64,000 bases of DNA, from NCBI RefSeq assembly GCF_001540865.1, contig NC_033627.1:1746432-1810431 (forward strand), given 5' to 3'. The position numbers and the translations under genes are program-made. This stretch comes from Ananas comosus (lineage: Eukaryota > Streptophyta > Magnoliopsida > Poales > Bromeliaceae). Positions 49,640 to 62,900 of the stretch are shown piece after piece (the stretch's first letter is position 1; each line of letters opens with the position of its first letter). The notes under the pieces are model-generated. The model saw only the letters and a list, made by a program, of their open reading frames with translations, had not been told where the DNA came from and searched no databases.

Positions 49640-52255
49640 TAAAGTTAAGAAAGTAGTTCGAACTAACATAATTAAAATTGAGAGGGCGAACTAACATAAT
49701 TAAAATTGAGAGGGTGATAATTCGAAATCAAATATGGTCTCATTCAAAGATACGAATGTGATAGTTCGGCCAGGCATCAATGCATCAATCTTTTGAGTCA
49801 ACATAGAACCAGAAACCTTGAAAGTGAAATTATGAAGAAACTAAAGTGGAGCAAAAAAAACATATCGCATACAAACCACATATTAAATAGAATTAGGGAG
49901 CAAAGGTGCATGTTGATATTGAAACTGTTTTGTTCATTCATCGCACTTGGTTTGGTTAATTGTATGTTATTTTTTATTAATACTATTATTTATATTATAT
50001 TTTGATACTTTACTCACCACGTGGAATATATATTGAAGAGAGCAAACATTATGCTTTTAGTTTGAAAGTGCAGTTTGACTTTTTATTTTTTTTTCACTGG
50101 TAGATTTTGGTGAAGTTATGTGGTCTTTTTTCTCAAAGTGTTTGCTTTATCATTGCTGAGCTTGGTATGCTCTTTTTTTTATCGCTTAGTTCTTGGTAGC
50201 ATAATTTCAATCATCAAGATGTAAGAATTGCTACACATGACTTAACAATATGCTATTTCTTACATGCTTTGCTTTACAAGTCATGACTTTCTTCTCGGCT
50301 GGTATAGATTGGACATTTTTGTAATAAAACTATACAATTGTTTTATTGTAATTTGGCTATTTTTACTTTCTAAGATTATTGAAACTATGTCTTTGTGTAT
50401 ATTCATATTGTGTTTCATTTAATTTTTTTCAACCTCTTTTGTTATCACTGAATTTTTATTTTTTTGTCTTCAAATACTTTTATTTTCACTTCTATCTATT
50501 TTAATTTTATAAGTATTCTTTTACCTAAAACTCGAGTAATGTCTTACTACAGATGCATTGAAGATTCTGCATCAGAAATGGAAAATGAATGAATGTTGTA
50601 CTTAGCATTTAAAATGCCATGTCTTTTGAAGAAAAATGTTTTGCTCAATAGTAGATAATGTCCTTATAATAGTTGCCTAATTATTAGGAGCACTGACTGT
50701 TTTGGATTAATTTTCTTGACTAAACAATTATATTGCTATAAACCTATTAATACTGAGAAATACTTTGATGGAATACATTTATTTGCAGTAATGGTGACTT
50801 CTACATGTATTTATTATTTTATTTGTTTACTTTGATTTATCTAATGTTTTGAAATTTTTTTTTTTTTTTTTTTGCTTCAACTACTAATATGCCCTCTACA
50901 AATGAAAAAATAGTTATACTTCACTATTCGCCCTACTCCTGACGGAAGAATGGTTATGATTCACTATTGTTTCTGTTTCATTTGTTGCCGACAACATACA
51001 TGGTTTGATATCTATTGCCATCATTCATTTTTTAAAAAAGAGATGTTCAAAAACAAGACTACTATAAATACTAAATTAATTTTCTTCTGTTACCAATTAT
51101 CGAACTTCTTCTACTTATGAACAGCTTGCAATTTTGTAAAATCCTATCGAATTTGCTGCTGCATCAGCACTAGAATTGATGTTAATATTGTAGATTTGAC
51201 TTTTCTGTAATGCTACAACTTTTTGGTCTCAGCAACTGATGAATTAATTATTAAGTGAATAAAAATTATTTTATATATATTTTTGCATTATATTTAAAAT
51301 GGAAAAAGAATTGTTTTTATTTATCATATCTCAAAAATAGAAAAAATTAAAGTTAGATATTGAATATTATCTATCCGCCGCATCGCGCGGGTCACTGCAC
51401 TAGTAGTTAATTAATTTCTTGGGATGCTTCTCAAAATTTGTAGCGCCTTAAGATTATAAGATAATTAAAGAACTTAATCTTTAGTGCTTCTCATTCAAAG
51501 ATATGTTACTATTTTCTTTTCAATTTTTAGTTTACAAAATTGATAAAACTAACAGAGAAAAAGCTGATTGTGGATGAGGATGTTGTAGCGTTACAACTTA
51601 TTTTGGATTATAAATGTAGCAATGCTGTTTTTATAAATTATTGTTAGAGATATTGATATTTGATATATATTAATATAATATAAAACAAAAATGACTTAGG
51701 AAGTATGGTTGGATTGCCTTCGAGTCACGTTGCCAAAATTTTATTAAAAAAATCATTATTATCTCCCGATAACAATTTGTGAATTAAATTTAAAGTAAAA
51801 GTGACAATTGCTTATATGCTTCTAAAATTTTTTTTATTTTTTTTATTTTTTTTAGAACACTGATGTTAAAAAATATTTTTTTAAGATTTTAAATTATTTC
51901 ACATATGTACTTAGTTAGAAACAATCGTTATCTCTGTAAAATTACTATTCTATAATTTTAAATATATTCCTTTATTATTATGAATTTTTATTATTTGTCC
52001 TTAAATTAGGGGCGAAAAAAGTATCTTTCGCTTTTTATTTTTTCAAATATATTTTTCTACCGTAATTAGTTTTTTTTATTTGTCCTTAAGTTATTGAGAG
52101 AATAAGTATTTTAAAATTTTAATTTTAATTTAATTTGATATAACTTAAATAACAAAAATAATATACTATGGATATAATTTGAAATAAAAAAATTAATAAT
52201 AAATAAAATATTTCAGAGCGATATAGGTAATTATATTCAGAAAAAAAAAAAGAAA
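49640..52255. other. AT-rich intergenic DNA upstream of the ERGIC3-like gene
   Basis: No supported gene. It contains a duplicated AACTAACATAATTAAAATTG just right of the LINE (49662 and 49689) and the Helitron-like terminus at 51374-51404. Confidence 0.55.
51374..51404 (+). mobile_element. Helitron-like 3' terminus
   Basis: A GC-rich potential hairpin (CCGC...GCGG, 51375-51390) is followed about 10 bp later by CACTAG then T, the pattern of plant Helitron 3' ends (hairpin then CTRR, inserted before T). It stands out from its AT-rich surroundings. The 5' TC end was not located, so the extent is unknown. Confidence 0.5.
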
Positions 52256-52259
52256 AAAC

Positions 52260-52920
52260 ACACAAAATCCTTCGCTCTCACCCTTTTGGCTGTCTGGCGT
52301 CGCGCCGATCGGGAATTCCTCTGGTAAGCGATACGGCCTCTCTTCTCTTCTTCCCTCTCCCCTCTTTGGAGATCTCTCTTCGAAACCCTAATCGCCCTCG
52401 CTCATTTCCAACAACAAGATCGGGCGCTGCGGCGACACCTCCTCCTCCTCCTCCGCCCCGAAGCTTCGTTGTCGCCTCCAGATCCTCTTCCTCTTCCCAC
52501 AGGATTATAATCTCAGTACGCTTTCTTGCGATTTTCTCCTCTTGTTTTCTAGGGTGCCTGCGATCGGTCCCTCTCTTCGATCCGCTTTAGGTTTCGTTTT
52601 TGAGTTGTTGAAACACGGAATTTGCATTCATTTTCTTGCGCAATTTCTTTTGTAGCACTAATTAATACGGTGAGGAAAAACCCTAGGTATCTTTTGTTTC
52701 CTGGATTGAGATCGTTTCTTTTCAAGAAAAGTACACATGTAGGTTTAAAAGTAAACCCGGATGATTCGTTCCTTATGCTACCCGTTAGGTCAATTCAATT
52801 GGACTGATGTGGATGGATTAATTGTCATATTGTGCGTAATTGGAGCAGTTATTGTTCCACATCGTGCCCATGATCGTGATGCCATGTTCTGGTGTGTTTT
52901 ATTTGGGCAACAGATCGACG
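52260..52920 (+). promoter_or_regulatory. 5'UTR region of the ERGIC3-like gene
   Basis: A leader ending at a donor CCTCTG|GTAAGC (52322) and an acceptor CAACAG at 52913, eight bases before the ATG, indicate one or more 5'UTR introns. A telo-box AAACCCTAA occurs near 52383. Frames inside this interval look like untranslated leader or intron sequence. Confidence 0.5.
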
Positions 52921-55900
52921 ATGGGAAAACTGCAAGCTTTGAGGAACTTTAATGCATTTCCCCACGCAGAGGATCACTTGTTGCAGAAGACCTTTTCTGG
53001 GGCCATTGGTGCATACTTCTCCTTATGTGATGCATAACTTTTTTTTTTATTTATTCTTGATATTGAATATATTTCATATTGATGGGATCCAATTGTGCTT
53101 TATCTTACGCATCATAGCAAAGTGGCATATTTTCGTGCTCATAAACTGGAATTCATTTTCTTTTCTGTCCTGTAGTGTCCATTGTTGGCCTCACTATAAT
53201 GGTGACCTTGTTCGTACATGAGCTCAAGTATTATCTCACCACATACACGGTGCATCAGGTTTGTGAATACCTAATTCTTCATCAAGATGGTGTGCTGTAT
53301 CCTCTCATTGCTATGACATTTTGCAAGTTATGCATGCTTGTTATCTGTGGGAAACCTTGAAATTACGGTTTTTGAGATATTATGTCTTGGATACTTCATT
53401 GACAAAATTAGTGCTGCAATATACAATTAGCATTTCTCGGTGTCAAAAGAAAATTATGGTAATGAATACTTGTAGGTGTGCTTTTTGTTTTGTGTTTAGC
53501 TGTTCTTTTTTTTTTTTTAACCCTGATTATACTTTTGAGACGTTAACAAGTTGCTTGGTGATGGTGGTGGTGTTATATAAGTGAAAAGAAGAGAAGGTGT
53601 TGGTAACAGTTGATGCCTTTGGCAGATGTCTGTGGATCTGAAACGAGGAGATACTCTTCCTATTCATATAAATATGACATTTCCGGCTTTACCTTGTGAA
53701 GGTTAGTTTGTATATTCTCTATACGTGTTACCATTAGTTTGCATTCCCACTAAAGAGATCTTTGCTTTCTCCTATACCACAACTTTTGTATTAATGCTTC
53801 TCTACTGTTACTAATGCCTAATATTCAGTTTTGAGTGTGGATGCAATTGATATGTCTGGCAAACATGAGGTGGACTTGGACACAAATATATGGAAGGTAT
53901 GACTTAATTTTTCTTGGGTAATGAAATTATCTTTTCTTTTTTCTATTGTACTATTCTACATAGTATGAAGCATTGGAAGATGCTACCAACTATGCCCTTA
54001 TTGAATCTTCCCTTTAGTAGTTTGAATATTATTTCTTGATTCATTGATATATTTGTTGTAATGACTCTTATTTGCAATTCATATTGTGTGACTTTGCCCT
54101 ATGAAATTGTCCCAAGTGTGAATCATGAAACTGACAATATACTATTTTAACATGCTAGGTGTATATGCTTTTACTGTTTTACGTATGATGTTCTTACTAT
54201 GAGCCTTATCTTAATATATTGGACTTTGTTCAGTGGGTCCTCCAAACTGTCTTCCATTTATGCTCTTCAAAAGTGAGAATATATTACCTGAATAAGCAAC
54301 TTTTGGTGTTAGCCATGATATTGAAAGCAACCTCTGCCCAAGGCAAGGACCTTTTTGCTATCTGTAACTTTGGAGACGTAATGCCTTGTTATGAGTGTGG
54401 TGTTCATATTAGGGCATTATCATTAGTTGCCCATTGCATTTGCTTGACATCAGAGGATGTTTCTGTTGCAAATCATCTATCTCCCAATAGCAAGTTTGAA
54501 ATTCCTGATTGTTCATCATTACGGAATTTAGTCCACATGTAAACCTATAACTATTTATATAGTGTAAAACTTTCAACGTCATTAGTCCTTGTACAATTAT
54601 TGTCTAATTTTTTTTTTCCTTCCGTTGTCCTTTTAAATTCACAATGAAGCTTCGCTTGAATAGAGAGGGTCATATCATTGGCACTGAATACTTGTCTGAT
54701 CTTGTTGAAAAGGAACACTCTACTCATGAGCATGGTAAGTTTATCAAAATCTAATCTGTTGGTATAGCAATTGTTTCTTTTCAATTGGTGTATGTTTTAA
54801 TGATTAAGTTTCCATTCCTTTTGCAATAAACTAGCTGTAGTATGGTTAGATTTAGCTCCTTGAATTATTCTCATTTTTGGTAACTTGAATGCAAGCTTCC
54901 TAGCAGCCATGAACTACTTTTAGATAATTTTTGGCATAAACTATACCTTTTTTAATTTTGCAAAGATAGTAGGTGTTCTAAAGCAATTACAACATATTAG
55001 GATAATTAAGATAAGAACAGAAAAAGGAGTCAGGCTCAAAAATGTGCCAAAGCATGTGAGTGAAGGAGCTACATGCAGCGTCTTGCATGTGTCAGGGCAG
55101 TACATACCACAAATTGGCACAGTGCCGCGCACCGCATGGAAATTCTTGAACAAGAGTACTCTGGCTTGGTAACAAGAAGGGTCAATATTATTTGGTATTG
55201 TAACACATTCAACTGTAAAATCCACTGCACTTTAGTGTAAACAGTGATCATCTTATGAACATGAGATAATTTGACAAGTGCATACAGATCTCATCATTTT
55301 TTTTGTCATGTGCTGGGGGCATTGACTGGAATTAACAAATATTAGGCAACAATGCTTGCTGTGTAGCACAATTGTAAAAACTACAAAGGTTAAAACCTTG
55401 TTTATGTAAAATAGACCCTCACTCAGCCTATTCTGGATTTGTCTAATCCCTGTCTTAGAAAACATTTGTTTATGTATTGATTCTTTGTTGATTTTCAAAC
55501 AGATCATGGTGATGATCATCATGAGGATTCTTCTCAAAAAAAACAAGAGCATACTTTTAACTCAGATGCTGAGAAAATGATTAAGAATGTGAAACATGCA
55601 ATGGCGAACAGTGAAGGGTGCCGAGTATGTTATCCCTATGTTCATTATAATTTCATTCGTTCTACGACAATATTGAATGCTTATGTCTTTTTAGCTGCTT
55701 TTTTTTTTCAGGACTAACGAAGTAGAATGTCAACTTTCACAGGTATATGGAGTTTTAGATGTGCAAAGAGTTGCTGGTAACTTTCATCTCTCAGTGCATG
55801 GATTAAATATTTTTGTTGCTCAACAGGTTACTTATCTAAAACTCTCTTCTGGTATTCTATAATCACTTAAATTCCTTATAAATATGCCAAATGATTTTTC

Positions 55901-58891
55901 TCGGAAATTCTGTGATAAACAAACTTCATCATTATGCATCTTTTAGCAGTAAATACTTAATCTACTTGACTAAATTAGGTGTCAAGTGGGTACCCAATGT
56001 TGACCCACTACAGTAAAGTGTTTGGGCAAGCACCTTTGATGCTAAATTGAGGCTATGATGGAGGGAATGAGATGCCACAAACATAGGTTATAGAAGGAAT
56101 ACCAGACTATCTGATCATGCTGCTTGCTTGCAAGATGTTTGTCCTTGACAATTTATGAATTACTAAGTAGATCCTGGCACGACTAGGGTTTGTTTTTTTT
56201 CCCCTTGAAGACAAAAACTGGAAGTTCTACCTGTTTGTCACATTTTTAGAGGTCAACTGAGAATCATATTCTTGCATACTGGCTGATCCGACCTACCTCT
56301 TGGTAAGTCATTAAGGATTCTATGTGTAGCAATTTAATCTTTTCTGTTACTAGGTAATTCTGGCTCAAAAGTATAACGGTCTAAATTTTTTACTAAGGAG
56401 CTCTAAATTTAGATTTACCGAGGGGCTCAAAGCTTTAAAGGAGCCGAACTCTTTGCCTCCGTTTGGTTCGGGGTTAAGGAAAAAGTAGCTATTCCAAGGA
56501 TAGAGTTAAGTTCAGGGTTAAAGTGGGGTTAAAATTTTTTTGTGTTTGGTTGGGGGTTGGAGTTAGTCTAGAATAATGAAAAATAATGTTTGGTTGGAGT
56601 AGATGGGATAAGAAGATAATGATTGGTTGGAGTAGGTGTGATAAGAAAGATAGTGGGTTATTATGAATAGAAAATAGTGTTTGGTTGGAGTTTGGTGGGG
56701 TTAGGTGGGGTTAGCTAACCCGGAATAATTTATTTGAGGTGGGGTTAGCTAACCCCACCCATTTTTTGAGGTGTTTGGGGATAAAATGGGGGTTAAGGGG
56801 TTATTCCACCCCTTAACCCCCAACCAAACAATAGCTTTAGGTTATACCTGACTTGTCACTTGATAGCAGTTATTGCCTGACTTATCACTTACTCGTTGGT
56901 GCTTTTGTGAACTGTTACAAATTCACGGATGCAGTTTTTCATCAGATTATCCATCCATGATGGTCTGAAAGTACTTTTTCGTGAATCAGTCATTGGATAC
57001 CTAGTGTAGAGTTATGAGATTCCAATATTACCTTGTGCTAGGGGAAAAAAATTAATTCGAGCATTACATTGTTTTGAATTGTGCTCTTCTTTCTAGCAAA
57101 GTTTTCTGTTCATATGATAGATTTGTCACGTTTAAATATACATCTTTTCTTTGTAAACTAGATACTGATATCATCTTTCCTCTGTGTGAAGATTTTTGAA
57201 GGATCAAGTCATGTTAATGTCAGTCACATCATTCATGACTTGTCATTTGGCCCAAAGTACCCAGGAATTCATAATCCACTTGATGGAACGACCAGGATCC
57301 TGCATGATGCAAGTGGAACTTTCAAGTACTACATCAAGGTAAACCTTCCTATTATCGTATAGTCTTCCTACTGTAAAGAAATAGGTAGATAGTTGTACCC
57401 TTGTTTTCTTTGTGAACAGGGTAAAATATTGAAGGCCAAACTTATATCAGAAACGAGAAAAATTTGCGGAGTGGAAAATTGTAGATCAAATATGATACTT
57501 ATAAACCTAAAGTTGCATAGTCTAGGTCTTGCAAAATTTATTTTCCTGAGAATGTGTTACTTGTCATGCAGATTGTACCTACGGAGTACAGATATCTCTC
57601 AAAAGAAGTATTGCCTACAAATCAATTTTCTGTAACAGAATACTTTCTACCTATACGTGAGACCGATAGGTCTTGGCCAGGTTGGCAATATATCGTACAT
57701 GTACAGAATTGTTGTTCACCCTGAATTGCTCTATATTTACAACCCTTTTTCATTATGCAGCTGTTTACTTTCTGTATGATCTCTCTCCAATTACTGTGAC
57801 AATTAGAGAAGAACGGCGCAGTTTCCTGCACTTTATTACACGTCTTTGTGCAGTTCTTGGTGGCACATTTGCGCTCACAGGTTCTTGTTTCTATGTCATT
57901 GCATGCTTTATTTTATTCAATTCCTTGTGTTGAATTTGTTTTTTTTGTACTGATCAATCATTTTAGTTTCTACCTTCGATGATATTAGTTTTGCTATTAT
58001 CGGACCCTAAAGAAGAAAGAAGATTAACTTTGAAAAAAGTCATCTGTCAAACTTGATTATAGCAATTTTAAGGTGAATATAAATAAAGATTACGTGGTCT
58101 TTAGGCTTTTTGTCTCTGGAGTATGAACCCTTTATCTAGGAATGAATCGTAGATCAAATCTTTTGGAAATTCCTTGTTAGCAGATGTAGCAATTATGTTT
58201 GAATTAGATATATTGACGTTGACGCAATGTATTTGCGCAAAGAGGCCTACTACTTTCTACTACTTTTCCAAGTTCTAGAAATGATCAGAAGGAATGTCTG
58301 TGCGCTTAATAACATCAAACGAATAGTAAGACCACCCATCTGATCATTATTACTTTTCCATTTTAATTACTCTAGTTCATGAAGAATATACCAGGACCCA
58401 ACTTGGTTAGTAACTAACATTTGTTGTCGAAGAAATCATGATAGGAAAAGATTGCTGGTTAATTCACAAGCCTTGCGAAAATTCCATATGCAATATTCCT
58501 GAGAACAAACTCTCATACAGTTTTGGTTACCATAAAATGGTGATTGGCATTACGAGCTCATTCCCCTCGCATATCATTTGTTCTTTTTATTGGATAAATC
58601 ATCTTATCAAATCCTCTAAATTTACAGCTTTTAGTAGATTGTTCAGGCGTAAAATTGTTGTGCTCTTCTCTATTTTTACTTGCTTAATATACGAGTTCTT
58701 CTGTTGTTCTCTCTCTATGTTGGTTGGGGATACGTCATTAGTTTTAGCTATCTTCTTCTTCTTCTTTTCAGGGTCTGTTGCGAAGTTCAATACTAACATA
58801 TTTTCTTATCAATACAGGAATGCTCGACAGGTGGATGTACATAATCATTGAGTCGGTGTCGAAATCAAAGACCAGAAGCGTACTTCGGTGA
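52921..58891 (+). CDS. ERGIC3/Erv46-like ER-Golgi cargo receptor
   Basis: Plant homolog of ERGIC3 (At1g22200 type), a two-span membrane protein cycling between ER and Golgi in COPII/COPI vesicles and acting with an Erv41-type partner in retrieval/export. Eleven exons: 52921-53008, 53176-53258, 53626-53701, 53829-53896, 54650-54734, 55503-55624, 55743-55826, 57192-57338, 57572-57680, 57761-57880, 58818-58891 (1056 nt, 351 aa, all phases fit). N-terminal span about residues 27-47 (SGAIVSIVGLTIMVTLFVHE), a large lumenal domain with His/Asp-rich HEHDHGDDHHED (about 131-142), the family blocks EGCRVYGVLDVQRVAGNFH and DLSFGPKYPGIHNPLD, then a second span around LCAVLGGTFALTG and the short tail KTRSVLR. 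The 1.36-kb intron 7 carries a MITE. Confidence 0.94.
56455..56835. mobile_element. MITE in ERGIC3-like intron 7 (copy B)
   Basis: Inverted ends GCCTCCGTTTGGTTCGGGGT (56455) and, reversed, GCTATTGTTTGGTTGGGGGT (from 56835). It has internal palindromes GGGTTAGCTAACCC and GGGGTTATTCCACCCC and many GTTTGGTTGG words. Related to the 31352-31657 element. No coding capacity. Confidence 0.75.
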
Positions 58892-59900
58892 TTGGGTTCT
58901 CCAGAATCTGAGAAGGCCGGCTAGCGAATATAAAGCCCATGTGCAGTAATCTTCTTTCATTCGTAATGTTTTCGCATTGTCATTGTCTATGCATCAGGGC
59001 TAAATAGGGTACCCCATCCGTTACAAGTGCTCAGTGTGGTCGATCCAACCAATTTAAAGAGCGTCCAACTTTTCTTAGCTGTCAATTTTGCAAACATGTA
59101 ACTGCTTATCCGTGCATCATTTTGTACCAAAAAGCATAGAACTGCGGATTTACTTTCTTTAGAACAACTCTGAGATAAGATTGTCATAGAAGGCTTCCAT
59201 GGCATTTCAGTGCTAAAATCTGCCAAGAGGCGGTTAAATTTAGGATTGTGAGACTATTAAATAATTTTAAATTTTCAAATTAAAAATCATAGCAAATTAA
59301 AGTTTGAGTAAAGTGTCACCTAACTTACCCTTAAATTTATTAGTTCACCCCTAGAAAACATTAGTTTTACAAGTGCTATTACTCTTAGGACAAAAGCAGC
59401 TTTAGATTAACATGCAGCTGCAGAAAACCTTGTAGTAACCATAGTGCGCAATCAGAGCTCATAAATTTAGGCACAAATCAAAAACAATAATCAGCGAAGA
59501 AAAAACAAAATCACAACGTACCACACTCTACCATACCATAGCATGTCTCCGGTTCGATGCTGTATTCTACTTTCTACTCGGCTAGTTTGCAGGCAATCAC
59601 AAATTCACACGCACTTAAAAATACCGCTAATGAAACAACAGAGAAAGCAATTTATCCTAATTCGGTTGGATTGCTATTCACAACCTCAAAAACCATAAAG
59701 TTGACAAGAAAGGTACTCTTAAATTAGTAGATCTTGCCTACTAAAAAAAATACATTAAACTGGAAGCCTAAAACTAGCAAACAATTTACGATGCAGCCAC
59801 CACCGAAGGCGATTTCAATTGCCGGCATCAAGGGGATGCCAACAGTTGCATTTTCACAAAACGATGTTTTACACTACGAACACTGCTAGCGCTCCCATCC
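58892..59900. other. 3' spacer between convergent ERGIC3-like and GHR1 genes
   Basis: About 1 kb that must include the two facing 3'UTRs. No further gene is supported. Confidence 0.6.
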
Positions 59901-62900
59901 TCAAATAGATGACAGATCCTCATACACAGACTTGATACCTGGCCGCTCTGAAATGGGTCTGATACATCGCAACGCGATACCCAGCACTTCCTTCATTCCC
60001 TTAGATGCGGCTGAGTTAGCTAAATCAGAAGCCATGACTGGATCGAAACAATCCGACCCGCGCCCTTCCGCCACCCTTAGTCGAACCCAATCAGTCAGAT
60101 CAATACCACCCTCCTCTCCAGAAATTACATCACCTGCACATTTACCGGTCAGAAGCTCCAAAAGAATCACACCAAAGGCATAAACATCCGACTTGAACGA
60201 AGGGGAGGGCTTTTTGGAAGCCGCGAGCTCAGGTGCGCGGTATCCGAGGACACCAGAATCGAGGATTTGTTCGACTGTGCCGGATTGGGTCATCAGGCGG
60301 TGGAGGCAGTAGTCCGCCACACGGGCATTGAGATCAAGGCCGTCGAGTAGGATATTAGTTGCTTTGAGATTCCCGTGTGGGATGGCACGGTCGAAATGGA
60401 GATAGTTTAGGCCACGTGCAACATCCACAGCTATCTTGAGCCGCTGGGCCCAGGTTAGCGACGGGCCTCTCCTTCCAGGTCGGTCTGAAAAAAGTAAGCA
60501 ACTCAAATGAAAAATACACAATCTGGAAGGAGCAGTGTTTGTTGATACAAATAATGAATTTGCACAATTTGTACGTAGGAAGCTTCTAAGTTCGGAAAGA
60601 GAATAAATCAAGATTGCCAGGTATACACGAAAAGCAAAATATGCTCCCATGTATTACTCGTCAAACATAGCCAAGTAATGATAAAATAATTAAATTAATA
60701 CGGAAACCATACCATAAAGAAAACTGGCAAGACTCCCTGGCGAAACATAATCTGATAAGATGAGTTTCTCATGCTGTGTAGGGCCCCAATAATACCCCCT
60801 CAACCCGACGACATTAGGGTGCCTAATATTCGCAAACTTCCTAGCCTCTTTTGAGAATTCCTTCTTTGGTTTCGCTACGCCTTCTCTAAGCCATTTGACT
60901 GTCAAGAAAACCCCATTATCAAGCGTCGCCCTGTAAGAAGTTCCATGACTGCTCCTGCCCAACACTTCAGCTGGGGCCCGTGATAGTTCCTCCGGCGTTA
61001 GTGTTATTGTTTCATCCAAGAAGTGCAATTCACCTGCCAACTTATCCGGCGATCGAACATCTAGTTTTCCAAGGCTTTCGTGAACGTACGTCTCACCAGA
61101 TTCAGGTGACCATGAAAATCGGCTGTTTTTAGAAGGCGAATATCCACCGATAGCAGCCAATTTCTCTTCTGGATTAAGTGGGGTAATCATCTCAGATGTC
61201 GAGCCTTTCCGAGAAGCCCTAAGGTCATCAGCTGAAACCACAGAAGCCCCTCCACCAGCTTCTTCACCTTTACCACCAGCAGTTTCCGGCAAGCTCTTTC
61301 TCTGAGCACTTTTATCTGACACCTTTTCTGAGCCAGATCCCCTTGAAATCCTCTTATAATGGCATATAATGGACAAAAGGATTAGAATTAGTAGAATAAC
61401 TATACCACCTGCTATTATCGCAACTTTGATGGATGTTTTGAGTTGCTTGTGCCCAAAATTTTCAGATGGAGTGTTACCAGAACCAGGTGGGCCGCCAGGG
61501 AATTCTAATCTGGAGTTTCCAGGGTGGAAAGAAGAATCTGGAAACATCCGTAGGTTCTCCGGGACAATACCAGATAGGTCGTTATAGGACGCATTAAAGA
61601 AAGTAAGCGTGTTCGGTAGTGTTGTAGGAAGAAGACCGGTAAAGTGGTTTAGAGATATGTCTAGAGATGTGAGAGAAATTAACTTAGTAACAGCAGGAGA
61701 CAAAGTACCTGAAAAGTTATTTGCTGATAAATCAAGCACTTGAAGACCAGTTAAAGAGCCCAAATCATCAGGAAAACTGCCATTAAAACGGTTCCCAGAA
61801 AGATTAAGCACCTGAAGATTGGATCTATTTGATGCTGACGGTGAGAACATAATGGCCCCTATCAATAAATTGTTTTGGAGGTAAAGCTCTTGTAAAGTGG
61901 AGGAGGTAAGCAAATCAGTTAGTATAGGACCACTAAATTGGTTGGAACTGAGGTCTAGAACAGTAAGTTTGGGATATTGGGCAATAATTTCTGGAATGGT
62001 GTTCGTTAGGGAATTATGCGAGAGGTTTAGATAGTTTAGCCGTAAGAACTGTGAGGTCACCTCTGGAAAGGAACCTGTCAACTGATTCTGGCTAAGATCA
62101 ATGTATTCAAGGTCATTTGCCCATTTAGCAATCACAGATAAATTTCCACCAAATTGATTGCTTGATAGGTCTAAAGTAGTGCAGCTTCCTGTAAGCAATG
62201 GAAGATTTCCAGAAATGGCATTTGATGAAAGATTAAGGACTCGTAGAGTTGTCGATGTGATCATATTGATATGCCCTGTGATATCCATAGTCATGTTAGT
62301 ACGCTAAAAAACAATGGTAAACAAGAGATATGAATAACAAAGAGAACACAACATGCATGTCTTGAAGATTCTGCGCTATTGCCTAAACTGATAATTTGTG
62401 ACCATTAAAACTCAAAAAGTAATTTAATAAAAAGCTTGCAAATTAAATTAAAGAATATCAAACTAAAAAGATGACTTTATGAGCATCTATCTGCACAGAT
62501 CTAAACACTGATACAAACATATCATATAATATACAGCACAAATCAGTGAAATCAAAATGCTCACAAATTAGAATTTAATCTATGTCAGGTAACTATCAAT
62601 GGTCGCAGCATAGATTGACAAAATAATGTGAAAGAGCAACCATAAAGAGTTATTAATGATTAATCAGAAGAATGTTAAAACTTTTCAAGCTAGCATTTAT
62701 AAATGTCAACCTTATCAACAATATCTTTACTGGAGTGAAAATTATGTCTCTGTAGTAGTGCTCAAAGGTAATAATACTCTAGTTACTCAGCATGATATTG
62801 TATACAATAATACTCGGATTGTTCACCATCCACAGTAGATTATAACACTATGGTTACTCAACTGTTATGCTTGAAGGGAATAATACTAGAGTTGCTCAAC

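Noticed and set aside
54219..54542. 107-codon frame inside ERGIC3-like intron 4
   Set aside because: No family resemblance, and the flanking exons splice in phase across it.
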